Source: Microbulbifer sp. SAOS-129_SWC (lineage in GTDB: Bacteria > Pseudomonadota > Gammaproteobacteria > Pseudomonadales > Cellvibrionaceae). Taken from it: a DNA stretch of 64,000 nt. The notes under the pieces were generated by a model. The model did no database searches. It was given only the letters and a program-made list of their open reading frames with translations, and had not been told where the DNA came from. The DNA is taken from the NCBI RefSeq assembly GCF_039696035.1, contig NZ_CP155567.1, positions 1,129,501-1,193,500 of the forward strand. The letters are read 5' to 3'. The position numbers and the translations under genes were made by a program. Shown here piece after piece: positions 59,430 through 64,000 of this stretch (position 1 is the stretch's first letter; every line of letters begins with the position of its first letter).

Positions 59430-61400
59430 TTATGGGCAGCTGCCCAGGTGCCAGTTGATACCGTCGTCGCTGTGCAGGGTATTCAGGCCCCAGGTGGAGC
59501 CGGGCATGGACTCGTCGCTGCCGTTGGCAAAGTAGTCCGGGGCCAGGTAATTGCCGGTGCTGTAGGCACGGCCGGCAGTCTTCTGGTAGTAGTTGTAGGT
59601 GCTGTACTCGGTGCAGTTGCCGCCGCTGCCGCCGCTGCCGCCGCTACTGCTGGAACTGGAACTGCTGCTGGAACTCGAGCTGGAACTGGAGCTGCTGGAG
59701 CTGCCGCCGCTGCCGGAGCAGGCCTGTTGCGGGCCCACACAGGAGGCGTCGTCATCGCGCCACTGGCACTGGCTGCCGCTCACGGTGTACTCGTCCAGGC
59801 GGAAGGGATCTGCACCGTACTCCAGGTAACAGTTGGAATAATTGGTGTAGTCGAGGCGGCCGGCGGCGATGTGGTTGTCGAGGGTCGCGGTCACACCGGC
59901 ATCGACGGTAAAGGTGACACTGGAGGTAGCGCTGAGTCCGGCAAGGTCGGTGGCGGTGATCTGGGCGCTGCCGTCGCCGCCGGGCAGGTTGCACTGCTCG
60001 GCGGAGAAGTCGGTGCCGATCACGGCGGCGGTGACATCGCCGTTGCTGAAACTCACCACGACACTGTCCAGGTTCTGGTTGTCATCCACAACGCTACCCG
60101 ACACCGTGACGCACTGACCGGCGGTCGAGGCGCTGATGCCACTGAGTACCGGCGCTGTCTCCGGCGGTTCCGGACCGATGCGCACCGTCTGCGTATAGCT
60201 TTGACCCTGCGCACCCTGATCGTCGGTGGCCACGACGGCGACCACGTAGAGGTCATCCGCCAGGGCGCTGCTGGTCAGGGTAAAAAAACCGCTGCCATCG
60301 ACCCCGCCGCTGACACTGCTGCTGCTATTGCCGTCGAAACTGGCCTTGACGCTGCTGACACTACCCTCGGCGTCGGTGGCCGTGCCGCTGACCAGTATCT
60401 GGCTGCCGCTGGGGCTGACGGTCACATCGCTCAGCACCGGGCCCTTGTTGCGATCGACACGCTTGTTGTTGTCGCGGAAGAACTGCCCCAGGTAGCGGGC
60501 GTAGTTGATACTGGCGGCGCTGATATAGTCGCCGCTGGCGCCGGCGCCGCCCGACCAGGCGTGGTCGACCCCATTGAACCACAGCATCGACACGCGGCCA
60601 TCCTGCCACAGGGTTTCCTCGGCGGTGCCGCTGCCCTCGCTGAGGGTGTTGGTGCCGGGCAGCTGGCTGACCCCATAGAGCTCGGCCATGCCGTCGGAAT
60701 TCTGCGTGTTGTAGCACTGGTTGACGGTGGTGTCGTTGTCACCCTGGGCGATGGAGGCGATCTGGGTGCCGAAAGAATCGCTGTAACTGCCGGCATAGCT
60801 TGCGCAGCGGGCAGCGACGTCCGCCGTTTCGCACGGGCCCAGGGCGCCGTTGGAGCTGGTGCCGATACTGGGGCCGGCGCTGACGCCGACACCGGCAAAC
60901 ACATCCGGGGCCAGGCAGGCGGTGGTATTGGCGAAGCTGGCGCCGGACGACAGGCCGGCAATATAGACCTGATTGGGGTCGATGCCGCGGGCCGCGTCGC
61001 CGGACATATTGTTAGCCAGGTCGATCAGGCGCTTGTAGTCATCGGCACTGCGCGACTTGGTGCCCTGCCAGTAGGACCAGCAGCTGTAACCGGCCTTGTT
61101 CATTGCGTCCGGCACCGCCACCACCATGCCGAATTCTTCGGCGGCATCCTCGAGGTTGGCGGTGAGGTAGTTGTCGATCGGCTGTACACAGCCGTGCAGC
61201 ACGATCAGCAGGGCGTTACCGTCGCCGATCGAGGAGCTGCTGTCCGGAGTGTAGATATGCACATTGTTGAAGCCGCCGATGGCGACATTCTTCTGCCAGC
61301 TGCCGGCGTGAGCGCCGGCGGCTGCCAGTAACGCGAGAGGAAGGAGCAGGCGGCGGAGCCATCCGCGCCCGGTTTTCGGGGGTATCATCGCATTCACCAT
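59430..61400 (-). CDS. Secreted polyhydroxybutyrate depolymerase with polyserine linker
   Basis: A 656-residue exported esterase. Signal peptide up to about residue 32. The catalytic domain (about 34-310) resembles PHB/PHA depolymerases, with VLHGC for the oxyanion site, lipase box GLSSG (Ser151) and a His region GVDHAWSGG. Two Ig/fibronectin-like domains follow (about 325-540), then a linker of about 20 consecutive Ser (DNA 59640-59705), and a short Cys-containing C-terminal domain. Polyserine linkers are typical of Cellvibrionales degraders. The start could be ATG 61400 or 61388. Other polyesters are possible substrates. Confidence 0.82.
   Translation of the reverse strand: MVNAMIPPKTGRGWLRRLLLPLALLAAAGAHAGSWQKNVAIGGFNNVHIYTPDSSSSIGDGNALLIVLHGCVQPIDNYLTANLEDAAEEFGMVVAVPDAMNKAGYSCWSYWQGTKSRSADDYKRLIDLANNMSGDAARGIDPNQVYIAGLSSGASFANTTACLAPDVFAGVGVSAGPSIGTSSNGALGPCETADVAARCASYAGSYSDSFGTQIASIAQGDNDTTVNQCYNTQNSDGMAELYGVSQLPGTNTLSEGSGTAEETLWQDGRVSMLWFNGVDHAWSGGAGASGDYISAASINYARYLGQFFRDNNKRVDRNKGPVLSDVTVSPSGSQILVSGTATDAEGSVSSVKASFDGNSSSSVSGGVDGSGFFTLTSSALADDLYVVAVVATDDQGAQGQSYTQTVRIGPEPPETAPVLSGISASTAGQCVTVSGSVVDDNQNLDSVVVSFSNGDVTAAVIGTDFSAEQCNLPGGDGSAQITATDLAGLSATSSVTFTVDAGVTATLDNHIAAGRLDYTNYSNCYLEYGADPFRLDEYTVSGSQCQWRDDDASCVGPQQACSGSGGSSSSSSSSSSSSSSSSSSSSGGSGGSGGNCTEYSTYNYYQKTAGRAYSTGNYLAPDYFANGSDESMPGSTWGLNTLHSDDGINWHLGSCP
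59622..59720 (-). repeat. Low-complexity polyserine/glycine coding tract
   Basis: The sequence is built from repeated serine and glycine codons within the depolymerase gene, giving a flexible linker. Different Ser codons are mixed, so this is not a recent triplet expansion. Confidence 0.8.
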
Positions 61401-61501
61401 TATTTTTATCGGGTACCAATCAGCCTAGGGGGGCGGCGGATACCGGGGAATGCGACCTTGGTTGTAGTGGGAATTGCCGCCGTTGCGACTGTCGCCGCCG
61501 G

Positions 61502-62179
61502 TCAGCCTGCGCCTTCGTCTTTGTCCTGCGGTGACGGCGGTAGCGGCCAGCCGCCCAGATCTTTCCATTTGTTGACGATGCCGCAGAAGAGTTCGGCGGT
61601 CTTCTCCGCATCGTATTCGGCGGAGTGGGCGCTGCTGTTGTCGAATTCGATGCCGGCTACTTGGCAGGCCTTGGCCAGTACGGTCTGACCGTAGGCGAGG
61701 CCGGCCAGGGTGGCGGTGTCAAAGCAGGAGAAGGGGTGGAAGGGGTTGCGCTTGACCCCACAGCGTTCGATAGCGGCGTTGATGAAGCCGAGATCGAAGT
61801 GGGCGTTGTGCGCGACCATCACGGCGCGGGTGCAGCTGTGCTTCTTGATGGCGGTGCGGATCTTGCGGAACAGTTCCGGCAGGGCGATCTCTTCGGGCAG
61901 CGCATCGCGGTCCGGCGACTCCAGGTCGATGCCGATAAAATCCAGCGCGGATTGCTCGATATTGGCGCCCTCGAACGGATCCAGGTGGAAGCTGTGTGTC
62001 TCCAGCGGGTAGAGCACGCCGTCTTCGTCCATATCCAGGATCACTGCAGACACTTCCAGCAGTGCATCGGTGCGCGCATTGAAGCCGCCACTCTCCAGGT
62101 CGACGACCACGGGCAGAAAGCCGCGGAAGCGCTGGGCCAGGAGGCTTTTGGGTCCGGTGGGTTCTTCGGCGGGGGTCAC
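61502..62179 (-). CDS. rnt: Ribonuclease T
   Basis: RNase T trims 3' ends of tRNA and other RNAs. The 225-residue DEDD exonuclease starts with [25 protein letters not shown] (Asp27, Glu29), then AHNAHFD and [15 protein letters not shown], closely following the E. coli sequence including [19 protein letters not shown]. Exo I carries Ser30-Gly31 where E. coli has Thr-Ala, a modest change. Confidence 0.95.
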   Translation of the reverse strand: MTPAEEPTGPKSLLAQRFRGFLPVVVDLESGGFNARTDALLEVSAVILDMDEDGVLYPLETHSFHLDPFEGANIEQSALDFIGIDLESPDRDALPEEIALPELFRKIRTAIKKHSCTRAVMVAHNAHFDLGFINAAIERCGVKRNPFHPFSCFDTATLAGLAYGQTVLAKACQVAGIEFDNSSAHSAEYDAEKTAELFCGIVNKWKDLGGWPLPPSPQDKDEGAG

Positions 62180-62230
62180 TTGGAGTCCTTAGTCGGTAGC
62201 TGAGTTCTATCGGAAATTTCGTGCGGCGCC

Positions 62231-62311
62231 GGTGCCGGTAGCCGCTTGCTCAACAGCCTGATCGGGCCGTTTGCCGGCCGCAGGCGCTTTTCACAAGCGG
62301 TTACCGGCACC
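62231..62311. repeat. Structured intergenic element, copy 2 (pyrC-rnt spacer)
   Basis: Arms GGTGCCGGTAGCCGCTTG (62231-62248) and CAAGCGGTTACCGGCACC (62294-62311) pair at 17 of 18 positions. The left arm is followed by CTCAACAGCCTGATCGG, nearly the same as in copy 1 at 38259. A smaller GC-rich hairpin lies inside. Confidence 0.7.
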
Positions 62312-62346
62312 TTCGCGTCAAATTACAGGGTTCTGTCCGCCGCCGG

Positions 62347-63375
62347 TCATGCCAGGCGCCAGTTCAGGGTTTCGCCGGCGGCCAGCGGTACCAGCGGTTC
62401 GTCGCCCATTTCCAGGCTCTGCGGCAGTTGCCAGGGCTCGCGTACCAGCGTGACGGACCCTTCATTGCGCGGCAGGCCGTAGAAGTCGGGGCCGAATTCG
62501 CTGGCGAAGCCCTCGAGCTTGTCCAGTGCGCCGGCGCGCTCGAACGCCTCGGCGTAGAGTTCGATGGCGCTATAGGCGGTGTAACAGCCGGCGCAGCCGC
62601 AGGCGGTTTCCTTCTTGCCCTGGGCATGGGGGGCGGAGTCGGTGCCGAGGAAGAATTTCGGGCTGCCGCTGGTGGCCGCCTCGATCAGCGCGGACTGGTG
62701 GTAGCCGCGCTTGAGAATCGGCAGGCAGTAATAGTGCGGGCGGATTCCGCCGACCAGCATGTGATTGCGGTTGTACAGCAGGTGGTGCGCAGTGATGGTG
62801 GCGCCGACGCCGTCGCGGGCCTTCTGCACGAACTCGGCCGCGTGGGCGGTGGTGATGTGTTCGAGCACGACCTTCAGGGTGGGGAAGTCGTCGACCACGC
62901 GGCCCAGGATCTTCTCGATAAACACCTGCTCGCGATCGAAGATGTCGATATCGTGGCTGGTCACTTCGCCGTGCAGCAGCAGCTTCATGCCACATTCCTG
63001 CATGGCTTCGAGGGCCGGGTAGATATTGGCGATATCGGTGACGCCGGAATCCGAATTGGTGGTGGCGCCGGCCGGGTAGAGTTTGGCGGCCACGGCGCCG
63101 GCGGCGTAGGCCTGGCGGATCACCTCGGCATCGGTGCGGTCGGTGAGGTAAATCACCATCAGCGGCTGGAACCCGTTGTCGGCGGGGATCTGCGCGCGGA
63201 TACGCTGCTCATAGGCCTGCAGGTCTGCGGCGTTCACCACCGGCGGCACCAGGTTGGGCATGACGATGGCGCGGCGGAACTGGCGCGCGGCATCGCCGAC
63301 CGTGCGGGCGAGGGCGGCGCCATCGCGCAGGTGGATGTGCCAGTCGTCGGGGGCGCGCAGGGTGAGCTTTTCCAT
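62347..63375 (-). CDS. pyrC: Dihydroorotase (type II)
   Basis: PyrC closes the dihydroorotate ring in pyrimidine synthesis. The 342-residue protein has the zinc motif HIHLRDG (His13, His15), the carboxylated lysine in [10 protein letters not shown] (Lys98), HGEV and [11 protein letters not shown], and GTDSAPH with the catalytic Asp. The ATG at 63375 is used; the frame extends 21 codons further but these do not fit the family start. Confidence 0.97.
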   Translation of the reverse strand: MEKLTLRAPDDWHIHLRDGAALARTVGDAARQFRRAIVMPNLVPPVVNAADLQAYEQRIRAQIPADNGFQPLMVIYLTDRTDAEVIRQAYAAGAVAAKLYPAGATTNSDSGVTDIANIYPALEAMQECGMKLLLHGEVTSHDIDIFDREQVFIEKILGRVVDDFPTLKVVLEHITTAHAAEFVQKARDGVGATITAHHLLYNRNHMLVGGIRPHYYCLPILKRGYHQSALIEAATSGSPKFFLGTDSAPHAQGKKETACGCAGCYTAYSAIELYAEAFERAGALDKLEGFASEFGPDFYGLPRNEGSVTLVREPWQLPQSLEMGDEPLVPLAAGETLNWRLA

Positions 63376-63671
63376 GAGTCGGTACCGCGGTGATTGAGTC
63401 AGTCGTCGGGGCGCAGATGCTAACCGAACCACTGCCAAATTGCGACGGCGGATTGTTTACAAAGTAATCAGAGGGCAAGTGGGAAGGACGTTCCGCTAGT
63501 CGTTGGGCAGCTGAAGCGCTACAATCTCGCACCGAAAATGGCGGTGAGACCGCCAAACCTGGGTACAGTTCCAACAATAATTCCCCCAGACCGGCTTATA
63601 TTCCGTGCACTGCTGCAGGTCTTGCCGCAGTGGATTCACTGACGGCGACAATTCCCCAGCAGAGGATGACA
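63376..63671. other. Divergent spacer between pyrC and argG
   Basis: About 300 bases hold both promoters. TATATT at 63597-63602 could be an argG -10, but no matching -35 is seen. The hairpin GGCGGT-GAG-ACCGCC lies at 63540-63554. No clear ArgR box was found. Confidence 0.4.
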
Positions 63672-64000
63672 ATGAGCAAAATCGATAAGGTGGTCCTGGC
63701 GTATTCCGGCGGACTCGATACTTCGGTAATCGTGCGCTGGCTGCAGGATACTTACAATTGCGAGGTAGTGACCTTCACTGCCGATATCGGCCAGGGTGAG
63801 GAAGTGGAGCCGGCGCGCGCGAAAGCACAGGCGCTGGGGGTCAAGGAAATCTACATCGACGACCTGCGCGAAGAGTATGTGCGCGATTTTGTCTTCCCCA
63901 TGTTCCGCGCCAATACCATCTACGAAGGCGAGTACCTGCTGGGTACCTCCATCGCCCGCCCGCTGATTGCCAAACGCCTGATCGAGATCGCCAATGAGAC
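63672..64000 (+). CDS. argG: Argininosuccinate synthase (3' end missing)
   Basis: The first 109 codons lie in the window; the rest runs off the right edge. ArgG joins citrulline and aspartate in arginine synthesis. The start [20 protein letters not shown] contains the ATP-binding PP-loop SGGLDTS, and TADIGQGEE and [14 protein letters not shown] are family-typical. GAGG precedes the ATG by about 6 bases. Confidence 0.96.
   Translation, partial: MSKIDKVVLAYSGGLDTSVIVRWLQDTYNCEVVTFTADIGQGEEVEPARAKAQALGVKEIYIDDLREEYVRDFVFPMFRANTIYEGEYLLGTSIARPLIAKRLIEIANE

Noticed and set aside
63439..63671. A possible ArgR operator before argG
   Set aside because: Only a partial half-site resemblance (GGATTCACTG) was found, without the paired half.

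Overview
The window is a high-GC, gene-dense stretch of a gammaproteobacterial chromosome. Gene orders typical of that class are present: yfgM-bamB-der, queA-tgt-secDF, pepA-holC-valS with divergent lptFG, and a complete NDH-1 operon with fused NuoCD. Secreted polysaccharide- and polyester-degrading proteins with chitin-binding modules and a polyserine linker point to a marine degrader of the Cellvibrionales type, for example a Microbulbifer-like bacterium. That placement is inference from gene content, not from a search.

Layout. 1-3.5 kb: outer-membrane biogenesis and ribosome assembly (yfgM partial, bamB, der). 3.6-10.3 kb: succinate-semialdehyde dehydrogenase, trmO, a thioredoxin-like protein, a metallo-beta-lactamase-fold hydrolase, a Bcr/CflA-type efflux pump divergent from a MarR regulator with two operator-like palindromes, and a protein resembling circularly permuted ATP-grasp enzymes. 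10.4-16.1 kb: a glycan block on the minus strand (NagX-like membrane acetyltransferase, GH16-like lipoprotein, large modular GH18 chitinase). 16.6-32.4 kb: a ferritin-like protein and the 13-gene nuo operon, all on the minus strand. 32.8-43.3 kb: secreted metzincin-like protein, valS, a disordered protein, holC, pepA, divergent lptFG, an RDD protein and an exported unknown. 43.8-52.7 kb: GH20 hexosaminidase, two methyltransferases, GMC oxidoreductase, tadA, a small ion channel, a second Bcr/CflA transporter, a SRAP protein. 52.9-64 kb: tRNA-Leu(CAA), queA, tgt, secD, secF, a small basic protein, a PHB depolymerase, rnt, pyrC and the start of argG.

Chitinase, hexosaminidase and the NagX-like protein together form a chitin/GlcNAc theme. 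The chitinase and hexosaminidase genes lie about 27 kb apart, yet each has an upstream palindrome close to the NagR/NagQ-type box TGACA-RCGY-TGTCA, which suggests shared control by a regulator encoded elsewhere.

Other points for a second look: a possible leader peptide ending in RPPGP that overlaps the secD start where yajC would be expected; a structured intergenic element present twice (pepA-holC and pyrC-rnt spacers); a short dispersed repeat GGCGCACCCTACC seen three times; and a metzincin-like protein with Gln in place of the first zinc-binding His.
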